DNA of 64,000 nucleotides. Origin: Desulfobacterales bacterium. Lineage in GTDB: Bacteria; Desulfobacterota; UBA8473. Made by a program: the position numbers and the translations under genes. Positions 42,684-51,198 of this stretch are shown one piece after another. Below the pieces are notes generated by a model. It did not search any database and was not told where the DNA came from. It worked only from the letters and a program-made list of their open reading frames with translations. The stretch spans positions 1 through 64,000 of the forward strand of contig JACQWO010000048.1 in NCBI GenBank assembly GCA_016209225.1, in the 5' to 3' direction. Position 1 is the first letter of the stretch. Every line of letters begins with the position of its first letter.

Positions 42684-44551
42684 TAAAATATCCTGCCCAT
42701 TCTTTCCGACAGGTCGGATTCCTTCAATCGCACCGAAGAAAAACGACTGAGTATGTCATTACCCTTCTGAATCCTTTTTAGCGCATCCACGGATTCTTTA
42801 CCCTGTGAAAGCATCGAAATTCTATAAAGTGCCCACTTGATGTCATCATCTGCAATTCCCGGGGCTGTTGGCCGTATCGAAATAAGGGTCCGATAATATT
42901 TAAGGGCATCTGATTTTCTTCCCATCTCGTAAAGGGTATCAGCCAACCTTATATATATCCTTGACGGCCCCCCTAACCTGTTCAATGCCTTTTCATAAAA
43001 ATCCACTGCCTTTCGGGTATTATTTGTTGAACCCAATAAATCTGAAAGCAAAACGATATCTTCCTGTTTTACATCTTTAATGGAAAGAATTGATTCAGCA
43101 GCTTTTTGATATTTGGTATCTACAAAGTATATCTTAGCCTTGATACGGAGGACATCGTCATTATTGCCCTTTATCCCGTGTCGGAGCAACTCGATTCCGA
43201 GAAGGTATCTTGATGCACTTGCTGCATCTCCAATATCTGCGTAAAACTCTGCAAGAGATAGCCGGCTCTGTGCCTTTACATCATCTGAACCATATTTTGA
43301 AAGCCATATACAGACATCAAGAAATGGTTTTCCCGAATGCCTTAATCCCTTCGCTATCTTTAAAAGGGATTGAGACCGCGATGGTTCCAGCAGCCAGTAT
43401 CCAACAGACCTCCAGAGTTTCAAAAAACCTTCTGCATCTCTGTCTTTTGCCTCCAGGATAATAGCCTCAAACTCATCAAGGGCGCTTCTATCCGGAGAGC
43501 GTCTTAAGACTAATTCCTTCAATAACGAGATAGCCTGATTAACCTTACCTCCCTTTCTATAGAGTTGGGACAGCATTAATATAGCTGCATCATAGTCTTT
43601 ACCATAGGGATACTCATTCCTTATCACTAAGAGCCTGGATTGTGCCAGATACTGCCTTCCTGATTTCGCATATGCAGATGCGAGGTAAAGAAGCGCCCTG
43701 CGCCGTAATTGCCTATCGGGTGACTGTAATGCTAAATTAAAGCATTTAATGGCAACATCAATTCTTGCATCTTCCATAGCAATTAGACCAAGACTTATAT
43801 CTGCCCTGTGTTTGAAGGAGGGGGTTTTTATGGAATTAAGATGGCCCTTTGCATCAGAGAATTTGCCTACCTGGCGGAGATTTTCACCAATATTATACAA
43901 TGTATCCTCAGAAGACTTTAAATATCCGCTATCTCTTCCTATCATGGACATATAGATATCATATGCCTCCTTTATCCTTCCCATGGACTGGAGGGCATTT
44001 GCCTTTCCATACAATGCCGGAGATGAATCGCCTGCTTTTTCATAAGGCACTATTGCCTCATTAAAAAAACCAAGTTTACAAAAAGAATCTCCAAGGCCAA
44101 GATATGCCCTTGGAACATAACGAGAATCGGGGAAGTTTTTCAAAAACACCCTGAAACTCATTATTGCCTCAGAATAGTACATCATTTTCAGATAAGCCTC
44201 TGCCCTCTCAAGCAAAATAAGCTCCTTCATTTCACCCTGTTGAGAGTAAATATATGCCAGTCTGAAATGCTCTATGGAATCATGTTGCTTATCTGACAGT
44301 TCATTAGCCTTTGCATAAGCGTAGTGGTACAAAGAAAGCTCGCCGGTTGATGGTTTATACCCTGAAAGTATCCGCATCGCCTCTGCAGGTCTATTTGAGC
44401 TTATAAACTCCATCGCCTTTTTGATATGCAATGATTTATCGGTATCGACTCGTACCGGGAAGATATTTTCAACGGGTTCTACATGGGTAGGAATAAGCAG
44501 TAAAATGGTAAATACCAATGTCTTTATCACCATTCTATCCCGATTAGGCAA
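42683..44551 (-). CDS. Secreted TPR-repeat protein beside the flagellar two-component system
   Basis: A 622-aa protein with an N-terminal hydrophobic signal (VIKTLVFTILLLIP) and many TPR-like helical pairs over nearly the whole length (for example YYSEAIMSFRVFLKNFPDSRY, KSDALKYYRTLISIRP). It is predicted to be periplasmic. The start is TTG 44551 (GGAGGGGG upstream) or ATG 44533 (GGGAT upstream). It overlaps the kinase gene by one base, so the three genes TPR-kinase-activator form an operon. I do not recognise a named family; it may sense or scaffold an envelope signal (inference). Confidence 0.8.
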   Translation of the reverse strand: MPNRDRMVIKTLVFTILLLIPTHVEPVENIFPVRVDTDKSLHIKKAMEFISSNRPAEAMRILSGYKPSTGELSLYHYAYAKANELSDKQHDSIEHFRLAYIYSQQGEMKELILLERAEAYLKMMYYSEAIMSFRVFLKNFPDSRYVPRAYLGLGDSFCKLGFFNEAIVPYEKAGDSSPALYGKANALQSMGRIKEAYDIYMSMIGRDSGYLKSSEDTLYNIGENLRQVGKFSDAKGHLNSIKTPSFKHRADISLGLIAMEDARIDVAIKCFNLALQSPDRQLRRRALLYLASAYAKSGRQYLAQSRLLVIRNEYPYGKDYDAAILMLSQLYRKGGKVNQAISLLKELVLRRSPDRSALDEFEAIILEAKDRDAEGFLKLWRSVGYWLLEPSRSQSLLKIAKGLRHSGKPFLDVCIWLSKYGSDDVKAQSRLSLAEFYADIGDAASASRYLLGIELLRHGIKGNNDDVLRIKAKIYFVDTKYQKAAESILSIKDVKQEDIVLLSDLLGSTNNTRKAVDFYEKALNRLGGPSRIYIRLADTLYEMGRKSDALKYYRTLISIRPTAPGIADDDIKWALYRISMLSQGKESVDALKRIQKGNDILSRFSSVRLKESDLSERMGRIF

Positions 44552-44598
44552 AGATCCCCCTCCCTTTTATTCCCTCCCACCAGGGGAGGGAATGGCTA

Positions 44599-44617
44599 CT
44601 TTTTACGAAGCCATCAC
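44599..44617. repeat. Solo end of the MITE-like element
   Basis: ACTTTTTACGAAGCCATCA matches the ends of the 31133-31287 element (GACTTTTTAC..ATCCATCA). Only one end is present. The adjacent CCCTCCC...GGGAGGG inverted repeat (about 44570-44592) and the rest of the gap (44552-44768) contain no recognised gene. Confidence 0.6.
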
Positions 44618-44768
44618 ATAAAAACTGAATTGCTAACGTAACTCTAGGTTAAGCAACAACTATGCCTAAGATAAGATACTGAATTTAAACGATTATTGCG
44701 GGGATTTGAATGTCAGATAATTGACGTATGCTAAGAGTTCGGCAGGTCGGTATGACTCGATTCCGAGT

Positions 44769-46187
44769 TCATAATTTTTGAAACTCTATCTCCTTTTTCT
44801 TCATCTTTTCAATGAGAGTTGTTCGGTTCAGACCTAAAAGTTTTGCGGCCTTATTTTTTACCCCCCCGGTCTTCTCAAGGGTTTTGAGAATCAAATTCTT
44901 TTCTATGTTTTCCATTATTGTATTAAGGTCAATACCGTTGTCAGGGATATCGATACGCTGACCGCCATGATCAGACAACTTAAATGTTTCAAAAATATCA
45001 TCCATCTTGGGGGCCGTGACCTTATCAAACTTCTCAGGCAGATCTGAAACCATGACAGTATCGCCGCTTACAAGTATTGTCAGCCTTTCTATTAAATTTG
45101 TCAGTTCCCTAACGTTTCCAGGCCATCTATACTTCAAAAGACATTCCATAGCTTCATGGGAAAACCTTAGTGGCTTTCTCTTTTTCTTCTTTGCCAACTC
45201 ATGGACAAAGTGGTCTATCAAAAGAGGCATATCTTCCCCCCTTCTTCTAAGGGAAGGGATATGGAGGGGTATCACATTCAGTCTGTAAAACAAATCTTCT
45301 CTAAACGCCCCCTCTTTAACTGCCTTTTCTATATCCTTATTCGTTGCCGCAATTATCCTAGCATTTGTCTTGATTGTCTTGGCGCCTCCAACCCTCTCAA
45401 ACTCCTTTTCCTGCAATACTCTTAACAATTTACCCTGCAAGGATGGAGCTAATTCAACTATTTCATCGAGGAAAAGGGTGCCATTATGGGCGAGCTCAAA
45501 ACGACCTATCCTTGTATTAAGAGCGCCGGTAAATGCGCCCTTTTCATGGCCAAAGAGTTCAGACTCCAGAAGGTCCTTCGGAATTGCAGCACAATTCAGG
45601 GGCACAAACGGCCCTTGAGAGTATGAGTTGTTATAATGGATAGTCTTTGCAACAAGCTCCTTTCCTGTCCCACTTTCGCCTGTAATCAGAACGGTGCTGT
45701 CAGTATCCGCTATCTTTCCAATCATTTCATATACCTTCTGCATAGGTGGCGAGTTGCCGATTATTCCCTTGAAGTCGTACTTTCTTTTAAGCTGCATCTT
45801 CAGAAGGAGATTCTCTTGCTGTAATCTTGACACACCTATAGCCCTGTTTACGACCAGCATTAACTCATCGAGCACAAAAGGTTTTGTGATATAGTCAAAG
45901 GCTCCCGTCCTCATGGCCTCAACAGCAGTTTGAACAGTTCCATAGGCAGTTATTACAATAGCGGGGGTTGTTATATGCAGGGCAGACGCCTCTCTTACTA
46001 CCTCCAGTCCACCCATGCCCGGCATAACGAGATCGACTAAGAATATAGTGAACTTTTCTTCTTTAAGTAAATCAATGCCTGCCTGACCATTAGAGGCTAA
46101 AGTTACCTTAAAGTCATTTTTTTTGAAAAAATCCTCTAATCCATCCCTGACAGACTCATCGTCATCAATAATTAAGATATGATTCAT
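44769..46187 (-). CDS. Sigma-54-dependent activator, NtrC family (second)
   Basis: A 472-aa transcription factor: receiver (about 3-118, Asp52 in LVDLVMP), AAA+ domain (about 140-370) with GESGTGKELVA and GAFTGA, and a C-terminal Fis-type HTH (NKAAKLLGLNRTTLIEKM). It is longer than the other activator. It may be the master regulator of the sigma-54 flagellar class, but the sequence does not show which promoters it uses. No kinase gene is adjacent. Confidence 0.92.
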   Translation of the reverse strand: MNHILIIDDDESVRDGLEDFFKKNDFKVTLASNGQAGIDLLKEEKFTIFLVDLVMPGMGGLEVVREASALHITTPAIVITAYGTVQTAVEAMRTGAFDYITKPFVLDELMLVVNRAIGVSRLQQENLLLKMQLKRKYDFKGIIGNSPPMQKVYEMIGKIADTDSTVLITGESGTGKELVAKTIHYNNSYSQGPFVPLNCAAIPKDLLESELFGHEKGAFTGALNTRIGRFELAHNGTLFLDEIVELAPSLQGKLLRVLQEKEFERVGGAKTIKTNARIIAATNKDIEKAVKEGAFREDLFYRLNVIPLHIPSLRRRGEDMPLLIDHFVHELAKKKKRKPLRFSHEAMECLLKYRWPGNVRELTNLIERLTILVSGDTVMVSDLPEKFDKVTAPKMDDIFETFKLSDHGGQRIDIPDNGIDLNTIMENIEKNLILKTLEKTGGVKNKAAKLLGLNRTTLIEKMKKKEIEFQKL

Positions 46188-46284
46188 AGGAAACTATGAA
46201 ATAACCTCCTTTTCCCTTATGTCAAGGATTTGATTCTACCATAACAAAAAAAGGATGGCAAGGTAACTTTTTTAAACTATCCCT

Positions 46285-46701
46285 CTACAAAATTTCATTC
46301 AACTCGGATAAACCTTTTTCTCCCTCTACAAGGAAAGGATGTAGCTCATACTGGATGAGGTCAGACAGTGTTATCCAGTCCTTACTCTCAAACGCGGGCA
46401 GCATATCCTCAAATATCTTAAGCGACCCATCCCAGGAGGATAGAAAGGGCTCCACCTGACTATAATCTTTAAGGGTTTCCATACCCCTTTTCAATTCCTT
46501 GATAAAATCTACCAGGTCGCTGAGATTATTTATTCCCCCTAACAGGGCATTAAAAACCTCTTCCGAATGTTCAACCCTGAGGAGACAGGAACAATCCAAC
46601 AGCCTATCCCCTATCTCTTTAGTAATACCTATAGCTTCAGTGATACCGTTCTTCATGGCATTTACCAGTTCTATTTCCTTTCCCTCGCATGCGATTCTCA
46701 T
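46285..46701 (-). CDS. Small protein of unknown function in the motility regulatory block
   Basis: A 138-aa acidic, largely helical protein without recognised motifs. It contains ACEGKEIELVNAMKNGITEA at the N-terminus and WDGSLKIFEDMLPAFESKDW (about 90-109). It is separated from the downstream activator by 97 nt and lies upstream of the glycosylation genes' 3' end. Export-chaperone-like roles (FliS/FliT type) are conceivable by size and composition but not supported by motif. Confidence 0.6.
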   Translation of the reverse strand: MRIACEGKEIELVNAMKNGITEAIGITKEIGDRLLDCSCLLRVEHSEEVFNALLGGINNLSDLVDFIKELKRGMETLKDYSQVEPFLSSWDGSLKIFEDMLPAFESKDWITLSDLIQYELHPFLVEGEKGLSELNEIL

Positions 46702-46737
46702 TGTTCTTCTCCTTTCTAAACTTTATATTTGTAGTAA

Positions 46738-46862
46738 CCGTTCACGGTAATTACAACAGCAGGCATCACAACAGCAAGCATTACAACAGCAAGCTTAAGC
46801 TTGCTGTTATTATATAAAGCCTGGAGCATTTTTGCCAACTGTTAACTGTAAACCGTGAACGG
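46738..46862. repeat. AACAGC-palindrome dispersed element, copy 6
   Basis: Inverted orientation: CCGTTCACGG, TAATTACAACAGCAGGCATCACAACAGCAAGCATTAC, palindrome at 46785-46808, TTATTATATAAAGCCTGGAGCATTTTTGCCAACTG, GTGAACGG. An extra AACAGCAAGC half-unit distinguishes it from other copies. GTGCCTTTGTGCCTC words (46866-46886) follow and abut the glycosyltransferase stop. Confidence 0.87.
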
Positions 46863-46890
46863 TCATAACATGACTTTGTGCCTTTGTGCC

Positions 46891-48564
46891 TCAAGCTTTG
46901 GCCTGCACCAGCCGTTCAATAAACCATATCATCATTGAGGCATGGTTCCTCAGGTCATTATAAAGGTTACACGTCTCTTCGGCTAAAACAGAAAGGTTTT
47001 CTCCCTCGAGGCCTTCCTTTCCGTATTTAAACAGCAGAGTCATGGGATGTAGAGGTGGCCGGGTGTGACCGATCTTCTCTATCTCCTGGTCAATAAAAGG
47101 AACCCCCTCCCATCTTTCCTTTATATATTCAATATTCGGGGTGGCGTTTCTAGCCTCCTCGGTTATGAGGTTCATTTTATTAAGACCGTCTTCAGATAGT
47201 TCCTTAAGTCTCACAAAGGCAGCAAGTGTGTTCTTAAGGGGATCAAAAATATGCTTTAAAGACCCTGAGCTATACCAACTGTTTATTTTACCGGCAATAT
47301 TCAAATATGCTCCCTCAATATTGTAATCATTCACACCATCGAGAACCCACTGCCATGTATGTCTGTAGTTATGTGACCAAAAATCATTTTCCTTAATGCA
47401 GCGCTTCAGAAGGGGGCGGTATTCCAGAAGACCGTCTTCAGAAAAATAAGAATAATAAACCTGAAGTTTTTCCCATACAGGTGAATCTTCTATGTCTCTT
47501 CCATTTATCGTCGCTTTTGCCAATTCAAAGAGATGGGTTACAGTTATTAAATCCTTGCAGAACATCTCTTTGCAGTCCACCTGGAATCCGCAGGGACTGC
47601 ACGGGATAGCGGCCTCAATAACATAGTGTCCGTCTCCATAAGGTCCTGTCTCTCTGAAATGGGCGGTGGCCAGAAAGATGCCGATAACCTTCGTCCCAAC
47701 CGCCGTCGAGATATGAAGAGGGCCGGTGTCATTGCTTATGAGGAGATTGCACCTTTTAAGTAGGGCAGCCAGTTCATTTAGATTTGTCTTGCCTATAAAA
47801 TTGATGGGCTTCATTTTGGCAAGTCTTTCAAATTCCTCACCCAGTTTTCCCTCGGAATTTCCCCCAATGAGGACGAACTTTGCGCCGAGAGTCTCAGTTA
47901 GCATATCTGACAACCTGGCGAAGGATGAAACCGGCCATCTCCTGTTGTCCTGGCTTGCCCCAAGCTGAAAGCCTATCAGGAGGTCTTCATCGCTAATCCC
48001 ATTTTCCCCTAAAACCGAACGCACCCATTCCCCTGCTTCCTCAGAGACATTAAGGTGAAGTCCTTTGTTTTCGGGCATAACACCCCCTGCTTTTATATAC
48101 AGATCGCAAAGATGGAATGGATTGTAGTTTCTGCTGGGAACTACATTAAAAAAGTACCTTATCCACGGATGTCTTATAAGGCCATGTCCTTCGTCATCTA
48201 TCGAGAATCCTCTCAATTCTTTCGTTTTAATCAGGGAGGTCAGCACAGCGCTGGCAGTCGAGTGAGTAAAATTTATAGTGAGGTCATACTCTGTTTCATT
48301 AATCTCCCTGAGTAGCCTTTCCATATATCTGAAATTATCTACAAGACTCGGCCCGCCATCGCTGACCATCTTCTCAAAGCAGGCCGTATTGAAGATAAAA
48401 AGCCTGTCTATATATGGGATATAGCTGCATATTTCAACAAAAACAGAGCTCACGAGCAGGTTGATCCTTACCCCCGGATACCTCTCTTTCAGACCTGCCA
48501 TCACCGGGGTGGTCTGCACAAGGTCTCCCATGCGGGTAAGGTTAATGATAAGAACATCTCTCAT
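46891..48564 (-). CDS. Family 9 glycosyltransferase (heptosyltransferase-like)
   Basis: A 557-aa protein: the first about 350 residues match ADP-heptose-type GT9 enzymes (IINLTRMGDLVQTTPVMAGL at 5-24; SNDTGPLHISTAVGTKVIGI at about 280), then a C-terminal extension of about 200 residues I do not recognise. GT9 enzymes usually act on LPS core, but here the gene is in an operon with other transferases next to flagellar genes, so flagellin or surface glycan modification is possible (inference). It follows the next gene upstream by two bases. Confidence 0.85.
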   Translation of the reverse strand: MRDVLIINLTRMGDLVQTTPVMAGLKERYPGVRINLLVSSVFVEICSYIPYIDRLFIFNTACFEKMVSDGGPSLVDNFRYMERLLREINETEYDLTINFTHSTASAVLTSLIKTKELRGFSIDDEGHGLIRHPWIRYFFNVVPSRNYNPFHLCDLYIKAGGVMPENKGLHLNVSEEAGEWVRSVLGENGISDEDLLIGFQLGASQDNRRWPVSSFARLSDMLTETLGAKFVLIGGNSEGKLGEEFERLAKMKPINFIGKTNLNELAALLKRCNLLISNDTGPLHISTAVGTKVIGIFLATAHFRETGPYGDGHYVIEAAIPCSPCGFQVDCKEMFCKDLITVTHLFELAKATINGRDIEDSPVWEKLQVYYSYFSEDGLLEYRPLLKRCIKENDFWSHNYRHTWQWVLDGVNDYNIEGAYLNIAGKINSWYSSGSLKHIFDPLKNTLAAFVRLKELSEDGLNKMNLITEEARNATPNIEYIKERWEGVPFIDQEIEKIGHTRPPLHPMTLLFKYGKEGLEGENLSVLAEETCNLYNDLRNHASMMIWFIERLVQAKA

Positions 48565-48566
48565 GC

Positions 48567-50390
48567 TTACGTTTTCATAGGGGCAAATTGCCCCTTGAAC
48601 TCCTTTATCAGCATAAATATCCTTTCTATATCCGAAAGTTCTCCCTTTCCCCCTATTATCTCTTCCGTGATATCCGAAACGGTTATTCTGGTTTTGCCGG
48701 AAAAGCGAGACATATACCTGCCAAGCTCTGTATCTCTTCCCGCCTCATCAATCAGCATTTCCACATCCTCTCTTTCGGTCTTCCACCGGGGAGGTTCGTA
48801 TCCTCTTTCTACTATGAAGGTCAGCATATCCTCCATCCGATGTTCGTAGGTATGATCCCTGAGAACACGCTCCCTCGCCTTCTGAGCGATCTCTTCTCTC
48901 TCCCCCGGATTGGAAAGGTAATAGTTTATCTTTTTCCTCAAGTCATTCAGGTCATGAAAGCAGATTATCTCTTCGCCGACTTTGAAAAGTTCCGGCAGCT
49001 CCGACCGATAATCCACAAGCTGGAATGCCCCACAAGCTGCTATTTCAAAGGTTCTAGGGTTTACAAAGTCGCCATAGGGGTTAATCCCCTCGTAGTATGT
49101 AGCGGAATGGAGGTTTATGTTTACCTTTGCTGCGTTGAATATCTTCACCGTCTCTTCTGTATCTATCCTTTCACCAGACCTCTGAATATGCTTCCCGAGT
49201 GGTGAATACATCTCCCACTCGGTCCCCCATATCTTGAGATCATAGTCAAGCAGACCCTTGAAAAAATTTTTCCTGTTGTAATATCCGGCTCCGACAAAGG
49301 AGACATCGCTGCCATATGTGGTTAACTCCTCTTCGGTGATGTCCAGTCTTTTATGGACATCCGGAAATGCCGCCAGGGGAAGATAGGAAAAGTTTTTTAG
49401 ACCCATCTCTTTTAACTTATCAAAGAATTTATCCCTCTGGATGGTAAAGAAATAGTCATAAAGGGGGGCAACCCCCTGCCAGTAGTCCATAAGCCCGAAG
49501 TCCTCCACAAACCAGAAGGCAGTGGGGATATTATTAGCTCTGAATCTCAAGAGACAACTCTCTCCGAGAGGCGCCTGGGCAAGGACAAAGATCAGGTCGG
49601 GTTTTGTCTCGGCGCAATGGGCCATAACAGCCTCAGAGACAAAGGAGGTAAATAACGCCTGGAGCTGATCCTGATGAGCCTTCTCTCCGGATATGGTTTT
49701 AATGGAAAAGTAGGTATCTCTGTAACGGCTGTTATCCATAAAGTCCACATCATGCCCCATATTCCTCAATGCATTCGCACAATACCCGGCAATGGGAAGG
49801 GAACCGCCGAAGATTGGCCCCACAACCATTATCTTTAAACCGTTTTTAACAGCTTTAATGACCTTTAGTTTCGGTCTGATCCGTTCAAGATAGGCAAGAT
49901 TCAAAGTCGCAGAAGGTTTATGTTCCAGGATTGTAAAACCCTTAGAGATAGGAGGGCATTCATCGCCTGTAACAATCTTGACCCTTGAAAGGACATACCT
50001 AAGGTCTGCCAGCTCTAATGCTGTCCTGAGGATATCCAGCCTTGGTTCAAAGACAATCACATCCATATCCGAAATCCTGCAGAGCTCCAGATTGCAAAGC
50101 TCCATAACGTGATACCCCAATCCAAAGCCAAGTACAATAACTGCCGATGCCTTTTCTATCTCTTCTCTATGGTACCCTACCCACCCCTCTGCCTCCTCTT
50201 TGGGGTCATACAGGCTGTGAAGGGTGATGTTTCCTGCCTTAATGGAAGGCATACCGTTTCTTGCAGTAAGTATCTGCAAATCATCACCCCTGGGAGCTCT
50301 CAGAATGGCCTCTGCAAGTTCAGGGTTTAGAGTTTTGAGAACTTCTATATTTTTTTCAAAAAACACTCTATTTAGCGTCCTTTTTTGCAA
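48567..50390 (-). CDS. Glycosyltransferase with Maf-like N-terminus and CgeB-like C-terminus
   Basis: A 607-aa protein. N-terminal about 1-185 resembles the N-terminal part of motility accessory factor (Maf) flagellin-glycosylation proteins, with VIVLGFGLGYHVMEL (84-98) and IVFEPRLDILRTAL. From about 190 on it resembles CgeB/DUF3880-type glycosyltransferases, with NPRTFEIAACGAFQLVDYRS and the C-terminal helix. The fusion is unusual to me. It overlaps its upstream neighbour by 23 nt. Confidence 0.75.
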   Translation of the reverse strand: MQKRTLNRVFFEKNIEVLKTLNPELAEAILRAPRGDDLQILTARNGMPSIKAGNITLHSLYDPKEEAEGWVGYHREEIEKASAVIVLGFGLGYHVMELCNLELCRISDMDVIVFEPRLDILRTALELADLRYVLSRVKIVTGDECPPISKGFTILEHKPSATLNLAYLERIRPKLKVIKAVKNGLKIMVVGPIFGGSLPIAGYCANALRNMGHDVDFMDNSRYRDTYFSIKTISGEKAHQDQLQALFTSFVSEAVMAHCAETKPDLIFVLAQAPLGESCLLRFRANNIPTAFWFVEDFGLMDYWQGVAPLYDYFFTIQRDKFFDKLKEMGLKNFSYLPLAAFPDVHKRLDITEEELTTYGSDVSFVGAGYYNRKNFFKGLLDYDLKIWGTEWEMYSPLGKHIQRSGERIDTEETVKIFNAAKVNINLHSATYYEGINPYGDFVNPRTFEIAACGAFQLVDYRSELPELFKVGEEIICFHDLNDLRKKINYYLSNPGEREEIAQKARERVLRDHTYEHRMEDMLTFIVERGYEPPRWKTEREDVEMLIDEAGRDTELGRYMSRFSGKTRITVSDITEEIIGGKGELSDIERIFMLIKEFKGQFAPMKT

Positions 50391-51198
50391 CTATCTCTCT
50401 AAGTGTCTCAAGGTAATGTCTGACTGACATCTCTTCTGGAAAGACATCCACAACCCCCTTTAACCTCTCAATAGCATTTTTTATCCGTAGCTCTTTTAAA
50501 AGGAAATCCACTAATACATATTCGCTTTTTAAATCAGGAGCAATTTCATATAAAGAAGCAATCATATAAGATATTGCCTCTTCTGCTCTTCCTTCTGAAT
50601 ATAGGGCATCTGCCCGCTCCCTTATACGGTAATGGATATAATCATCTTTTTTAATGAGTAAGCACCCATAATCACCAATGCCGGGAAAGCAAAAAAGTTC
50701 CTTCTCAATAATAAAAGATTTAAATTCTTCATGGTCCCAAAAGGAAATATGCTCTTCACATGGATTCCCATAGACGGCCGGCTGAGTCCATTTCTCTCCT
50801 AACGGTATATTAAGGATTAGATAACTGTTACAATGTGCTGCACATTTATCCAGAAATTGCCATGCCTTTTCTTTTTTTAAGTGCTCAAGGACATCACCTA
50901 AGATAATTAGATCATAATCTGCCAATCTATCTATAACCTCGAAGGCATCCCCTATGTAAATGTCATCATAGATAGCCCTTTGATGCTCCTGAATATAGTC
51001 TGGAAATACTTCTATCCCATCTATCCGTACTTGCCAGTCTTCCTTTCTATGCCTCTCGCCAAGCATTACATCAAGGAAGTCTCTGGCAATAAAACCCATT
51101 TTACCGTTTCCAAGCCCGATATCGAGTATAGATGAAGGCATAACTATTTGCAGGAATCGAACCACGGTAGGTATATGACTATAAGTACTTGTTGGCAT
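50368..51198 (-). CDS. SAM-dependent methyltransferase with helical C-terminus
   Basis: A 276-aa protein: class I methyltransferase fold with SAM motif ILDIGLGNGKMGF (24-36), acidic IDGIEVF and LIILGDVLEHLKKE, then about 85 C-terminal residues resembling TPR helices (RADALYSEGRAEEAISYM). It probably methylates a sugar or surface component in this operon (inference). It overlaps both neighbours (20 and 23 nt). Confidence 0.8.
   Translation of the reverse strand: MPTSTYSHIPTVVRFLQIVMPSSILDIGLGNGKMGFIARDFLDVMLGERHRKEDWQVRIDGIEVFPDYIQEHQRAIYDDIYIGDAFEVIDRLADYDLIILGDVLEHLKKEKAWQFLDKCAAHCNSYLILNIPLGEKWTQPAVYGNPCEEHISFWDHEEFKSFIIEKELFCFPGIGDYGCLLIKKDDYIHYRIRERADALYSEGRAEEAISYMIASLYEIAPDLKSEYVLVDFLLKELRIKNAIERLKGVVDVFPEEMSVRHYLETLREIVAKKDAK

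Noticed and set aside
44569-44592. CCCTCCC...GGGAGGG as a terminator
   Set aside because: The stem is short, no T-run follows in the needed direction (the nearby CTTTTT belongs to the MITE-like end), and the flanks look like a repeat.
48588-49205. Plus-strand open frame opposite the Maf/CgeB-like gene
   Set aside because: No family resemblance and entirely within a well-supported minus-strand gene.
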